Of a DNA stretch of 64,000 nucleotides, positions 1-16,694 are shown piece after piece (the stretch's first letter is position 1; the number at the start of each line of letters is the position of its first letter). The notes beneath the pieces were generated by a model. The model saw only the letters and a program-made list of their open reading frames with translations, had not been told where the DNA came from and searched no databases. The stretch comes from Aeromicrobium terrae (GTDB lineage Bacteria; Actinomycetota; Actinomycetes; Propionibacteriales; Nocardioidaceae). Both the position numbers and the translations under genes were made by a program. Where the stretch lies: NCBI RefSeq assembly GCF_008039565.1, contig NZ_VDUX01000001.1:372001-436000 (forward strand). Reading direction: 5' to 3'.

Positions 1-1
1 C

Positions 2-163
2 TGGCGGGCCGGTCCCGGGGCGGGCAGCGGCCTCGGCATGTACATCGTCCGCGGCATCGTCGAGGAGCACGGCGGCTCCATCGACATCCAGGACTCCGAC
101 GGCGGCGGCGCCCTGATCCGGATCTGGCTCCCGGTCAACGAGCCCGACGCCCTGGCTGAATAG
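2..163 (+). CDS. Sensor histidine kinase, C-terminal fragment
   Basis: Only the last 53 residues are in the window; the frame is open at the left edge and ends in TAG. The fragment contains GSGLGMYIVRGIVEEHGGSI, the G-box region of the HATPase_c ATP-binding domain, followed by a strand ending in RIWLPV, the usual end of a two-component sensor kinase. The role is therefore autophosphorylation with ATP in a two-component system. Sensor domain and partner regulator lie outside the window. The pheS start follows 10 bases after the stop, so the gene may be transcribed into pheST. Confidence 0.8.
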   Translation, partial: WRAGPGAGSGLGMYIVRGIVEEHGGSIDIQDSDGGGALIRIWLPVNEPDALAE

Positions 164-173
164 ACTCCTCTTC

Positions 174-1274
174 GTGCCATCGAGCTCCGACTACGACCCC
201 GTCGAGGTCACGCCCCTGCGTGCCGACGAGGTCGAGCGCATGCGTGACGACGCCCTCGCGGCCATCGCCAAGGCGGCGACGCTCGCCGAGCTGAAGCAGG
301 TACGCATCGATCACGCCGGTGACCGCTCGCCGCTCGCACTCGCGAACCGCGAGATCGGCGCGCTGCCGCCGCAGGCCCGCAAGGAGGCCGGCCAGCGCGT
401 CGGCCAGGCCCGCGGCGCCGTCAGCGAGGCGCTCGCGGCGCGGACCGCCGAGGTGGAGGCCGCGGAGCTGGAGCAGTCGCTGGCCGCCGAGGCCGTCGAC
501 GTCACCCTGCCGGTCGACGTGGAGCCGGTCGGATCCCGCCACCCGCTCACGACGATCTCCGAGCACGTCGCCGACATCTTCATCGCCATGGGCTGGGAGA
601 TCGCCGAGGGCCCCGAGGTCGAGGCCGAGTGGCTCAACTTCGACGCCCTCAACCTCGGTCCCGACCACCCGGCCCGCACGATGCAGGACACCTTCTGGGT
701 GAGCCCGGAGAGTGCCGCCATGGTGCTGCGCACGCACACGTCGCCCGTCCAGGCGCGCACGATGCTCACGCGCACGCCCCCGATCTACATCGCCTGCCCG
801 GGCCGGGTGTTCCGCACCGACGAGCTCGACGCCACGCACTCGCCGGTCTTCCACCAGGTCGAGGGGCTGGCCATCGACGAGGGCCTGTCGATGGCCCACC
901 TCAAGGGCACGCTCGACCACTTCGCCCAGGCGATGTTCGGCGACGGCATCACCACGCGGTTCCGCCCCTCGTACTTCCCGTTCACCGAGCCCAGCGCCGA
1001 GGTCGACCTGCTCTGCCACGTCTGCCACAACGTGCCGGGCACCGTCGAGAGCTGCCGCACGTGCAAGGGCGAGGGCTGGATCGAGTGGGGCGGCTGCGGC
1101 GTCGTGAACCCGCGCGTGCTGATCGCCTGCGGCGTGGATCCCGAGCGCTATTCCGGCTTCGCCTTCGGCATGGGTCTGGACCGCACCATCACCGGCCGCT
1201 ACGACATCGCCGACCTGCGCGACCTGTTCGACGGCGACATCCGCTTCACCGAGCCGTTCGGGGTTGGTCTGTAG
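174..1274 (+). CDS. pheS: Phenylalanine--tRNA ligase alpha subunit
   Basis: Class II aminoacyl-tRNA synthetase subunit (366 aa) that forms the alpha2-beta2 enzyme charging tRNA-Phe in the cytoplasm. Residues 1 to about 95 are an Ala/Glu/Arg-rich coiled coil that contacts tRNA. The catalytic core follows, with motif 2 around FRTDELDATHSPVFHQVEGL (near residue 212) and motif 3 GMGLDR near 332. A four-cysteine patch (CHVC near 280, CRTC near 293) could bind zinc; I believe it occurs in other actinobacterial PheS. The GTG start is the first one after the upstream stop and gives a normal length. The TAG stop shares one base with the GTG of pheT, so the two subunits are translationally coupled. Confidence 0.97.
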   Translation: MPSSSDYDPVEVTPLRADEVERMRDDALAAIAKAATLAELKQVRIDHAGDRSPLALANREIGALPPQARKEAGQRVGQARGAVSEALAARTAEVEAAELEQSLAAEAVDVTLPVDVEPVGSRHPLTTISEHVADIFIAMGWEIAEGPEVEAEWLNFDALNLGPDHPARTMQDTFWVSPESAAMVLRTHTSPVQARTMLTRTPPIYIACPGRVFRTDELDATHSPVFHQVEGLAIDEGLSMAHLKGTLDHFAQAMFGDGITTRFRPSYFPFTEPSAEVDLLCHVCHNVPGTVESCRTCKGEGWIEWGGCGVVNPRVLIACGVDPERYSGFAFGMGLDRTITGRYDIADLRDLFDGDIRFTEPFGVGL

Positions 1275-3772
1275 TGCGCGTCCCCATCGAGTGGCTGCGC
1301 GAGCTCGTCGCGCTGCCGGACGACCTCACCGCCGAGCAGATCGCTGCCCGCCTGACCGCGTTCGACCTCAAGCTCGAGGAGATCATCTCCGCCGGGCTGT
1401 CCGGCCCGATCGTGGTCGGCCGCGCCCTGAGCGTCGAGCCGGAGCCGCAGAAGAACGGCAAGACCATCAACTGGTGCCAGGTCGACGTGGGGGAGGACGA
1501 GCCGCGCGGCATCGTCTGCGGTGCCCACAACTTCGGCCCGGACGACCTCGTCGTCGTCGCGCTGCCCGGCGCCACCCTGCCCGGCGACTTCACGATCACC
1601 GCCCGCAAGACTTACGGCCACGTCTCCGACGGCATGATCTGCTCGCCGCCGGAGCTCGGGCTATCCGGCGACTCTGCCTTCCTCCGCCCAGGGCCCGGAA
1701 CCCCTGCCGAGTCGGGCATCCTCGTGCTCGACGCTGAGTCCGCCCAGCCGGGCGACGACGCCGTGGCGCTGCTCGGTCTCGGCGGCGACGTCGTCGACCT
1801 CGAGGTCAACCCGGATCGCGCCTACGCGCTGTCGATGCGCGGCGTCGCCCGTGACGCCGCCCTGGCCTTCGGCCTGCCGTTCTCCGACCCCGCCGATCGC
1901 GACGTCCCGGCCGACGGTGAGGCGTACCCGGTCCGGGTCGACGACCCGGCCGGCTGCCCGGTCTTCGTCGCCCGTGAGGTCACCGGGTTCGACCCCTCGC
2001 GGCCCACGCCGTCGTGGATGGCCCGCCGGATCGAGCAGGCCGGCATGCGGTCCATCTCGCTCGCCGTCGACGTCAGCAACTACGTCATGCTCGAGCTCGG
2101 CCAGCCGAACCACGCCTACGACCGCGCCAAGCTGCACGGTCCGATCGTCGTCCGCCGCGCCGAGGCGGGGGAGAAGATCACCACCCTCGACGACGTCGTG
2201 CGCACGCTCGACCCCGACGACCTGCTGATCACCGACGACGACGGACCGGTCGGCATCGCCGGCGTCATGGGTGCCGCGCACGTGGAGATCGACGACGCCA
2301 CCACGGACATCGTCATCGAGGCAGCGCACTTCGACCCGCCGACCATCGCGCGGAGCGGCCGACGGCACCGGCTGTCCTCCGAGGCGTCCAAGCGCAACGA
2401 GCGCGGCGTCGACACCGAGCTGCAGGCCCGGGCCGCCCAGCGCGTGGCCGAGCTGCTGGTCGAGCACGGTGGCGGACGGATCGAGCCGGGCCTCACCGTC
2501 GTGGGGGCACCGCCGGCACGCGCGTCGGTGACCATCGCCGACGACCTGCCGGCGCGCGTGAGCGGCGTGGCCATCGACGCCGAGACCGCGGTGGCCGCGC
2601 TGACGGCCGGTGGCGGCGAGGTCGTCCACGAGAACGGCACGATCACGCTCACCCCGCCGAGCTGGCGCTTCGACCTGAACGACCCCAACGACCTCGCCGA
2701 GGACGTCCTGCGGGTCGTCGGCTATGACCAGGTCCCGTCGGTCCTGCCGCCTGCTCCGGCGGGCCGAGGCTTGACCCGCGCCCAGGAGCTGCGCCGCTGG
2801 GTCGGCATGGTGCTCGCCGGCGACGGGCTGGTCGAGGTCAAGACGTTCCCGTTCGCCGGTCCTGCCGACTTCGACCGGCTCGGGCTCCCGGCCGACGACG
2901 CGCGGCGCCGCCAGGTGCTCCTCGCCAACCCGCTGTCCGCGGAGCAGCCGGGCATGACCACCACGCTGCTGGCCGGCCTGCTGTCCACCCTCGAGCTCAA
3001 CGTCGGACGCGGTCACAGCGACGTGCAGATCACCGAGACCGGACGCGTCTTCCTGCCGCACGCCGAGGGACTGGCGGCGCCGATCTACGGCGTCGACCGG
3101 CGCCCCACCGAGTCCGAGCTCCAGGCCTTCGCCGACGCCTTGCCAGACCAGCCGCAGCACGTCGCGTTCGTCATGACGGGGGAGCGGCAGCGGTCCGGCT
3201 GGGCCGGCCCCGGTCGTCCGGTCGCCTGGTCCGACGCCGTCGCCGTGGCCCGGCACGTCGTCGAGACCCTGCACCTCGTCCCGGCCGTCGAGGCCGCTCA
3301 GCTCGCTCCGTGGCACCCCGGGCGCTGCGCCGCGATCATGATCGACGGCGTCGTCGTCGGGCACGCCGGCGAGCTGCACCCGGCCGTCGCCCGCGCCTAC
3401 GGCGTCTCGACTCGCGTCATGGGTGCCGAGCTGGACCTCGACGCGCTGATCACCGCGGCGCCCGAGACCGGCCCGCGGCCCCAGTTCTCCGCGTTCCCCG
3501 TGGCGAAGGAGGACCTGGCCCTCGTCGTCGCGGACGACGTCCCGACGGCCACGGTCCAGGCCGCCCTGGAGGGCGCGAGCGACCTCATCGAGTCGGTGCG
3601 GCTGTTCGACGTCTACACCGGCGACCAGGTGCCCGCGGGCCACAAGTCGCTGGCGTTCGCCCTGCGCCTGCGCGCGCCCGACCGCACGCTGACCGACCGC
3701 GAGATCGCCGACGTCCGTCAGGCTGCCGTCACGGCCGCCGAGCGCGACGCGGGCGCCACGCTCCGCGCCTGA
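1274..3772 (+). CDS. pheT: Phenylalanine--tRNA ligase beta subunit
   Basis: Large subunit of the PheRS heterotetramer (832 aa), responsible for tRNA recognition and editing of mischarged Tyr-tRNA. Visible order: N-terminal start MRVPIEWLRELV, EMAP-type tRNA-binding OB domain (about 39-150, with GIVCGAHNF), B3/B4 editing region, B5 domain (about 395-470), catalytic-like core, and C-terminal FDX-ACB anticodon-binding domain (about 740-832). The frame stays open upstream through pheS, but the GTG overlapping the pheS stop fits the family start. Unusual: residues about 133-145 (SAFLRPGPGTPAE) are encoded by a dispersed repeat (1670-1713) and look like an insertion between LGLSGD and SGILVL; removing 13 codons restores an ordinary PheT sequence. 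Confidence 0.97.
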   Translation: MRVPIEWLRELVALPDDLTAEQIAARLTAFDLKLEEIISAGLSGPIVVGRALSVEPEPQKNGKTINWCQVDVGEDEPRGIVCGAHNFGPDDLVVVALPGATLPGDFTITARKTYGHVSDGMICSPPELGLSGDSAFLRPGPGTPAESGILVLDAESAQPGDDAVALLGLGGDVVDLEVNPDRAYALSMRGVARDAALAFGLPFSDPADRDVPADGEAYPVRVDDPAGCPVFVAREVTGFDPSRPTPSWMARRIEQAGMRSISLAVDVSNYVMLELGQPNHAYDRAKLHGPIVVRRAEAGEKITTLDDVVRTLDPDDLLITDDDGPVGIAGVMGAAHVEIDDATTDIVIEAAHFDPPTIARSGRRHRLSSEASKRNERGVDTELQARAAQRVAELLVEHGGGRIEPGLTVVGAPPARASVTIADDLPARVSGVAIDAETAVAALTAGGGEVVHENGTITLTPPSWRFDLNDPNDLAEDVLRVVGYDQVPSVLPPAPAGRGLTRAQELRRWVGMVLAGDGLVEVKTFPFAGPADFDRLGLPADDARRRQVLLANPLSAEQPGMTTTLLAGLLSTLELNVGRGHSDVQITETGRVFLPHAEGLAAPIYGVDRRPTESELQAFADALPDQPQHVAFVMTGERQRSGWAGPGRPVAWSDAVAVARHVVETLHLVPAVEAAQLAPWHPGRCAAIMIDGVVVGHAGELHPAVARAYGVSTRVMGAELDLDALITAAPETGPRPQFSAFPVAKEDLALVVADDVPTATVQAALEGASDLIESVRLFDVYTGDQVPAGHKSLAFALRLRAPDRTLTDREIADVRQAAVTAAERDAGATLRA
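1670..1713 (-). repeat. Dispersed intragenic palindromic repeat, copy 1 (in pheT)
   Basis: On the minus strand the core (1708 down to 1674) begins GGCAGGGGTTCC, continues CGGGCCCTGGGCGG and ends AAGGCAG. It matches four other copies at 11206-11240, 28656-28690, 35098-35126 and 39447-39482. Here it is antisense to the host gene and flanked by GACTC and GAGTC. It adds 13 codons to pheT without shifting the frame. Core identity is seen in the sequence; that it is mobile or was inserted is inference. Confidence 0.75.
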
Positions 3773-3773
3773 C

Positions 3774-4331
3774 TCAGAACTGCACGGCGGGCGGCGTCTC
3801 CTGGCCCTCCGGGGCGTCGTAGAACGTCCGGGCCGAGACGCCGGCGATGCCGGTGAAGAAGAGCCACGGGATCGTCTTCACCAGGTTGTTCAGGCTCGCG
3901 ACCGCGTCGTTGTAGTACTGGCGGGCGAACGAGAGCTTGTCCTCGGTGTCGGCGAGCGCGGCCTGCAGCTCCTGGAAGTTGGCCGACGCCTTCAGGTCCG
4001 GGTACGCCTCCGCCACGGCGAGCACGTCGACGAGGGCTTTGTCGAGCCGCGCCTCGGCGGCCGCCTTCTCCTCGACCGTGCCGCTCTTGGCGGCGCTCGC
4101 GACGCCGGCACGCGCGGCCGTCACCTCGTCGAACACCGCCCGCTCGTGCTGGGCGTACCCCTTCACCGTGTTCACGAGGTTCGGGATCAGGTCGGCGCGG
4201 CGGGTGAGCTGCACGTCGACGCCGCCGAGCGCCTCCTGGGCGGCGATGTCCGCCCGCCGGAGCTTGTTGAACGCGTAGACGCCGAACAGAACCAGCAGGA
4301 CGACGACGGCGATGACGATCCAGATGACCAT
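3774..4331 (-). CDS. LemA family membrane protein
   Basis: 185-aa protein with one N-terminal transmembrane helix (about 3-20, a run of Ile/Val/Leu) followed by a cytoplasm- or surface-facing helical bundle rich in Ala/Glu/Arg, the LemA fold. The conserved RRADLIPNLVNTVKGYA segment and the NFQELQ/LSFARQYYNDAV segments identify the family. Function is unknown in bacteria; LemA proteins are often paired with DUF2207 or TPM-domain membrane proteins, as here: the DUF2207 gene ends 27 bases upstream on the same strand, so the two probably form an operon. It converges on pheT with one base between the stops. Confidence 0.92.
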   Translation of the reverse strand: MVIWIVIAVVVLLVLFGVYAFNKLRRADIAAQEALGGVDVQLTRRADLIPNLVNTVKGYAQHERAVFDEVTAARAGVASAAKSGTVEEKAAAEARLDKALVDVLAVAEAYPDLKASANFQELQAALADTEDKLSFARQYYNDAVASLNNLVKTIPWLFFTGIAGVSARTFYDAPEGQETPPAVQF

Positions 4332-4358
4332 GAGAGCTCCTCGTGAACGGGTGGTGGC

Positions 4359-7661
<3,303 letters not shown>

Positions 7662-7680
7662 TGTCTGCGAAGGTGGAGAG

Positions 7681-8724
7681 ATGAGCACGATCACGGCAGC
7701 AGTCGCCGGCGCCAGCGGGTACGTCGGCGGAGAGGTGCTGCGCACCTTGCTCGCACACCCCGAGGTCACGATCGGCGCGGTCACCGCGTCGTCGAACGCC
7801 GGCGCGCGCCTGGGCGAGCTCCAGCCGCACCTGCTGCCGCTGGCGGACCGGGTGCTCGACCCCACGGACGCCGAGCACCTCGCCGGCCACGACGTCGTCT
7901 TCCTGGGGCTGCCGCACGGCGCCTCCGCCGAGGTCGCAGCGACGCTCGGCGACGACGTGCTGGTCATCGACTGCGGCGCGGACTTCCGGCTCGACAGCTC
8001 CGACGACTGGGCCGAGTTCTACGGCGGCGACGGTGCGCATGATTGGGCCGGCACGTGGCCGTACGGCCTGCCCGAGCTGCCCGGCCAGCGGGAGGCACTG
8101 GCCGGCGCCAAGCGCGTCGCCGTGCCCGGCTGCTTCCCGACCATCTCGACGCTGACGGCCATGCCGGCCGTGCTCGCCGACCTGGTGCACCCCGACCTGA
8201 CGATCGTCGCGCCCACCGGCACGTCGGGCGCCGGCAAGAAGCTGGCGCCCGGGTTCCTCGCCTCCGAGGTGATGGGGCAGGCGAGCGCCTACGGCGTCGG
8301 CGGCGTGCACCGGCACACCCCGGAGATCGAGCAGAACCTGCGGAAGGCCGGCGCGGCCGACCCGGTCGTCTCGTTCACGCCGATCCTCGCGCCGATGGCA
8401 CGCGGCATCCTCGCCACCGTCTCCGCTCCGCTGAAGGACGGCGTCACCGCTGACGACGTGCGGGCCGCCTACGAGAAGGCGTACGCCGACGAGCCGTTCG
8501 TCCACGTCCTGCCTGACGGCACGTGGCCGCAGACCAAGTCCGTCCTCGGCGCGAACCTGGCGCTCGTCCAGGCCACCGTCGACCCGCGCGCGAACAAGCT
8601 CGTCGCCATCGGCGCCATGGACAACCTCGCCAAGGGCACCGCCGGGGGAGCGGTGCAGTCGATGAACCTCGCGCTCGGCCTGCCCGAGACCACCGGTCTC
8701 TCCACGGTCGGAACCGCACCATGA
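7681..8724 (+). CDS. argC: N-acetyl-gamma-glutamyl-phosphate reductase
   Basis: NADPH-dependent reduction of N-acetylglutamyl phosphate to the semialdehyde, third step of the acetylated arginine pathway. 347 aa. GASGYVGGE at residues 10-18 is the Rossmann dinucleotide loop; the catalytic cysteine is C151 in [18 protein letters not shown] supplies the conserved His region. A good ribosome site (GGTGGAG) precedes the ATG at 7681. The stop overlaps the argJ ATG (ATGA), implying coupled translation. Confidence 0.97.
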   Translation: MSTITAAVAGASGYVGGEVLRTLLAHPEVTIGAVTASSNAGARLGELQPHLLPLADRVLDPTDAEHLAGHDVVFLGLPHGASAEVAATLGDDVLVIDCGADFRLDSSDDWAEFYGGDGAHDWAGTWPYGLPELPGQREALAGAKRVAVPGCFPTISTLTAMPAVLADLVHPDLTIVAPTGTSGAGKKLAPGFLASEVMGQASAYGVGGVHRHTPEIEQNLRKAGAADPVVSFTPILAPMARGILATVSAPLKDGVTADDVRAAYEKAYADEPFVHVLPDGTWPQTKSVLGANLALVQATVDPRANKLVAIGAMDNLAKGTAGGAVQSMNLALGLPETTGLSTVGTAP

Positions 8725-9872
8725 GCGTCACCGCGGCCCAGGGGTTCCGGGCGAGCGGCGTCGCTGCGGGGCTGAAGTCGAGCGGCAAGGCCGACGTCGC
8801 GCTCGTCGTGAACGACGGACCGTCGTCCGCGGCCGCCGCCGTGTTCACCAGCAACCGCTGCAAGGCGAACCCGGTGCTCTGGAGCGAGGAGGCCATCAAG
8901 GCCGGCTCGGCCCGCGCGGTCGTGCTCAACTCCGGGGGCGCCAATTGCTACACGGGCCCGGAGGGCTTCGCCGTCACGCACGCCACCGCCGAGCTCGTCG
9001 CGGAGTCGCTCGGCCTGGGTACCGTCGACGTCCAGGTGTGCTCCACGGGCCTGATCGGGCTCCTGAACGACAAGGACACCCTGCTCGCCGGCGTGCGGAA
9101 CGCCGTGGGTGAGCTCGACGCCGACGGTGGCCAGGCCGCCGCCGAGGCGATCATGACCACCGACTCGGTGCCCAAGCAGGCGGTCGTGTCGGCCGACGGG
9201 TTCACCGTGGGCGGCATGGCGAAGGGCGCCGGCATGCTGGCGCCGGCACTGGCCACGATGCTCGTCGTCATCACCACGGACGCCGACGTCACGGCCGAGC
9301 AGGCCGACGCCGCGCTACGGGCGGCCACCCGCACCACGTTCGACCGCCTCGACTCCGACGGCTGCCAGTCCACCAACGACACCGTGCTGCTGATGGCGAG
9401 CGGCGCGTCGGGCACCACCCCGGACCCGGACGCGTTCGCCGAGGCGGTCCACTCGGTCTGCCACAGCCTCGCGGTGCAGCTGCTCGCCGACGCGGAGGGC
9501 GCCGACCACGAGATCACCATCGAGGTCGTCAACGCGGCCACCGAGGACGACGCCGTGGAAGTCGGCCGGTCCATCGCCCGCAGCAACCTGTTCAAGTGCG
9601 CGATCTTCGGCAAGGACCCCAACTGGGGTCGCGTCCTCGCCTCCGTCGGCACCACGCAGGCGGCGTTCGACCCCGCCGACCTCGACGTCGCCCTCAACGG
9701 CGTGTGGGTGTGCCGGAACAGCGGTCCGTCCGAGTCGCCGGAGAAGGTCGACCTGGAGCCGCGGGCCGTCACCGTCACCGTCGACCTGAAGGCCGGCGAC
9801 GCCACCGCGTCGGTCTGGACCAACGACCTCACCCACGCCTACGTCCACGAGAACTCCGCCTACTCCACGTGA
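8721..9872 (+). CDS. argJ: Glutamate N-acetyltransferase / amino-acid acetyltransferase
   Basis: ArgJ recycles the acetyl group from N-acetylornithine to glutamate and, in the bifunctional type, can also use acetyl-CoA for the first step. 383 aa. The precursor cleaves itself in the [14 protein letters not shown] segment; the new N-terminal nucleophile would be T179 (Ala-Thr bond). ATG 8721 overlaps the argC stop by four bases. No separate argA-type synthase is present in the window, which is compatible with, but does not prove, bifunctionality. Confidence 0.96.
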   Translation: MSVTAAQGFRASGVAAGLKSSGKADVALVVNDGPSSAAAAVFTSNRCKANPVLWSEEAIKAGSARAVVLNSGGANCYTGPEGFAVTHATAELVAESLGLGTVDVQVCSTGLIGLLNDKDTLLAGVRNAVGELDADGGQAAAEAIMTTDSVPKQAVVSADGFTVGGMAKGAGMLAPALATMLVVITTDADVTAEQADAALRAATRTTFDRLDSDGCQSTNDTVLLMASGASGTTPDPDAFAEAVHSVCHSLAVQLLADAEGADHEITIEVVNAATEDDAVEVGRSIARSNLFKCAIFGKDPNWGRVLASVGTTQAAFDPADLDVALNGVWVCRNSGPSESPEKVDLEPRAVTVTVDLKAGDATASVWTNDLTHAYVHENSAYST

Positions 9873-9880
9873 GCGAGACG

Positions 9881-10881
9881 ATGACCGACACCGACGCCAC
9901 CTACCCCGATCCGGCCGAGCTCGAGCCGGACCCCGACTACGGGCTCGACCCGGAGACGTGGAAGCAGGCCACCGACAAGGCCCGCATCCTCGCCGAGGCC
10001 CTGCCGTGGCTGAAGAAGTACCACGGCAAGGTCGTCGTGGTGAAGTACGGCGGCAACGCCATGACGGACGACACCCTCAAGAAGGCGTTCGCCGAGGACA
10101 TCGTGTTCCTGCGGCTCGCCGGCTTCCACCCGGTGGTCGTGCACGGCGGCGGCCCGCAGATCAGCGCGATGCTCGACAAGCTCGGCATCGAGTCGGAGTT
10201 CCGCGCCGGGCTGCGCGTCACGACGCCGGAGGCCATGGACGTCGTCCGCATGGTCCTCACCGGACAGGTGAGCCGGGAGCTCGTCGGGCTGCTGAACCGG
10301 CACGGCGCTCTCGCCGTCGGGCTGTCCGGCGAGGACGCCGGCCTGTTCACCGCCGAGAAGACCATGCCGGTCGTCGACGGCGAGGCGGTCGACGTCGGGC
10401 TCGTCGGCGAGGTGGTCGGCGTGCGCCCGGAGGCGGTGCTGGACCTCATCGAGGCGGGCCGCATCCCGGTCGTGTCGTCGGTGGCTCCAGACGCGGCGGG
10501 CCAGGTGCACAACGTCAACGCCGACACCGCCGCGTCCGCCCTGGCCGTCGCGCTGGGTGCCGAGAAGCTGCTCGTGCTCACCGACGTCGAGGGCCTGTAC
10601 GCCGACTGGCCGAACAGCGACGACGTCATCGGCGAGATCTCGCCGGAGGCGCTCGCGGAGATCCTGCCGGGTCTCGCCAGCGGCATGATCCCGAAGATGA
10701 CGGCCTGCCTGAAGGCGGTCGAGGGTGGCGTCAAGGGCGCCACCGTGGTCGACGGCCGGCAGCCGCACTCGGTGCTGCTGGAGATCTTCACCGACGAGGG
10801 CATCGGCACCCAGGTGCTGCCGAACGCCGGCACCCGCATCCGCACCGCCATGTACTCGACCAGCGGCCCCAAGGAGACACC

Positions 10882-10885
<4 letters not shown>
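9881..10885 (+). CDS. argB: Acetylglutamate kinase
   Basis: Phosphorylates N-acetylglutamate with ATP, usually the step feedback-inhibited by arginine. 334 aa from ATG 9881. Amino acid kinase fold: VVKYGGNAM (phosphate-binding Lys), VVHGGGPQI, the [12 protein letters not shown] nucleotide segment and [11 protein letters not shown] near the C-terminus. The N-terminal 30 or so residues before the kinase core resemble the extension of arginine-sensitive hexameric enzymes. An alternative GTG at 9869 overlaps the argJ stop (GTGA) and would add four residues; I cannot decide between them from the ribosome sites. The stop overlaps the argD GTG. Confidence 0.95.
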
Positions 10886-15512
<4,627 letters not shown>

Positions 15513-15515
15513 ACG

Positions 15516-15527
15516 AGAACCTGTTCT
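15516..15527. promoter_or_regulatory. KstR-like TetR-family operator palindrome
   Basis: AGAACCTGTTCT is a perfect arm pair AGAAC-N2-GTTCT. It fits the AACnnGTT core of KstR, the TetR-type repressor of cholesterol/lipid catabolism in actinobacteria. LexA boxes have four bases between GAAC and GTTC, so this is not a standard SOS box. It lies 11 bases before the ATG of the DapB-like gene and just after the mpg stop. No regulator gene is nearby; binding is inference. Confidence 0.5.
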
Positions 15528-15538
15528 AGTCTCGGGCC

Positions 15539-16621
15539 ATGAGTGCACCGCTGCGCGTCGTCGTCTGGTCCACCGGCACCCTCGGCCGCTTCGCGATCGC
15601 CGGCATCGACCGGCACCCGGACCTCGAGCTCGTCGGCGTCTGGGTGTCGTCACCGGAGAAGGACGGCAAGGACGCGGGGGAGCTCGCCGGGCTCGGCCGC
15701 GACCTCGGCGTCGTCGCCACGACCGACACCGCCGCCCTCCTCGACCTGAAGCCGGACTGCATCGTGCACTGCGCGATGACCGACGACCGGATCTTCGACG
15801 CGATCGACGACCTCGTCGGCTTCCTCGAGGCCGGGGTGAACGTGGTGAGCAGCGGCCCCGTGGCGCTGCTGTTCCCGAATCCCGGCATGCCCGAGGACGT
15901 CTGGCAGCGCATCGAGACCGCCGGCGCGTCCGGCGGCGCCAGCCTGCACGTCAACGGCATCGACCCCGGCTGGGCCAACGACCTCCTGCCGCTCCAGCTC
16001 GCCAGCCTCAGCCAGCGGATCGACGAGATCCGCGTCATGGAGATCGCCGACTACTCGACGTACTACCAGCCGGTCGTCATGCGCGACATCTTCGGCTTCG
16101 GCCGGCCGATCGACGAGAAGCTGATGCTGTGGGAGCCCGGCATCCTGTCGATGGCCTGGGGTCCCGTGGTCCGCCAGATGGCAGCGGCCCTCGGCGTCAC
16201 CCTGGACGAGCCGCTCGTGGAGACGGTCGACCGCCGACCCGCGGACCACGACGTGACGACCGTCAGCGTCGACATCGCCACCGGCACGATGGGCGCCGTC
16301 CGCTTCGAGGTGATCGGCACCGTCGACGGCGTGCCGCGCATCGTCGTCGAGCACGTCACCCGGACGCACCCGGACCAGGTGCCGGAGTGGGCTCAGCCCA
16401 CCGGCGGCGGCAGCTACCGGGTCATCGTCACCGGTGAGCCGATCATGGAGCTCGAGCTGGCCCACCACGGCGAGCACGGCGACCACAACGACAGCGGCAT
16501 GATCGTCACCGCGCAGCGCCTCATCAACGCCGTCCCCGCGGTCGTGGACGCCGAGCCCGGCCTGGTGACCGCTCTCGACCTCCCGCTCGTCACCGGGCGC
16601 GGTCTGATGGCGCGGGAGTAG
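15539..16621 (+). CDS. DapB-like NAD(P)-dependent oxidoreductase
   Basis: 360 aa. The N-terminal Rossmann fold starts VVVWSTGTLGRFAIAGI (loop about residues 10-16) and continues VVSSGPVALLFPNP and HVNGIDPGWANDLLP, as in the dihydrodipicolinate-reductase-like or 2,4-diaminopentanoate/amine dehydrogenase-like family. It is longer than true DapB (about 245-270 aa) and should not be taken as the lysine enzyme. Substrate unknown. In other actinobacteria I associate relatives with catabolic (including steroid) gene sets, which agrees with the KstR-like palindrome directly upstream. ATG 15539 is the only good start after that site. It converges with the DsbA group and overlaps a small antisense-strand ORF by 32 bases. 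Confidence 0.82.
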   Translation: MSAPLRVVVWSTGTLGRFAIAGIDRHPDLELVGVWVSSPEKDGKDAGELAGLGRDLGVVATTDTAALLDLKPDCIVHCAMTDDRIFDAIDDLVGFLEAGVNVVSSGPVALLFPNPGMPEDVWQRIETAGASGGASLHVNGIDPGWANDLLPLQLASLSQRIDEIRVMEIADYSTYYQPVVMRDIFGFGRPIDEKLMLWEPGILSMAWGPVVRQMAAALGVTLDEPLVETVDRRPADHDVTTVSVDIATGTMGAVRFEVIGTVDGVPRIVVEHVTRTHPDQVPEWAQPTGGGSYRVIVTGEPIMELELAHHGEHGDHNDSGMIVTAQRLINAVPAVVDAEPGLVTALDLPLVTGRGLMARE

Positions 16622-16694
16622 CCTGCGGCAGCTCGCACACACCGTCCTCGCAGACCGGCGCGTCGTCGCCGACCATCTCGAACGGACCGGTCAC
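16590..16694 (-). CDS. Small CxxxxC ORF coupled to dsbA-like gene
   Basis: 34 codons. GTG 16694 overlaps the stop of the DsbA/FrnE gene as GTGA, the usual coupling signal in this genome. The product (VTGPFEMVGDDAPVCEDGVC...) has a CEDGVC pair of cysteines, a possible thiol or metal site, next to a thiol oxidoreductase. It could be a tiny partner protein, or a C-terminal extension reached by frameshifting, or chance: it overlaps the convergent DapB-like gene for 32 bases. I do not recognise a family. Confidence 0.4.
   Translation of the reverse strand: MTGPFEMVGDDAPVCEDGVCELPQATPAPSDRAR

Noticed and set aside
15515-15526. GAAC..GTTC before the DapB-like gene as a LexA (SOS) box
   Set aside because: Spacing is two bases, whereas actinobacterial LexA boxes have four.
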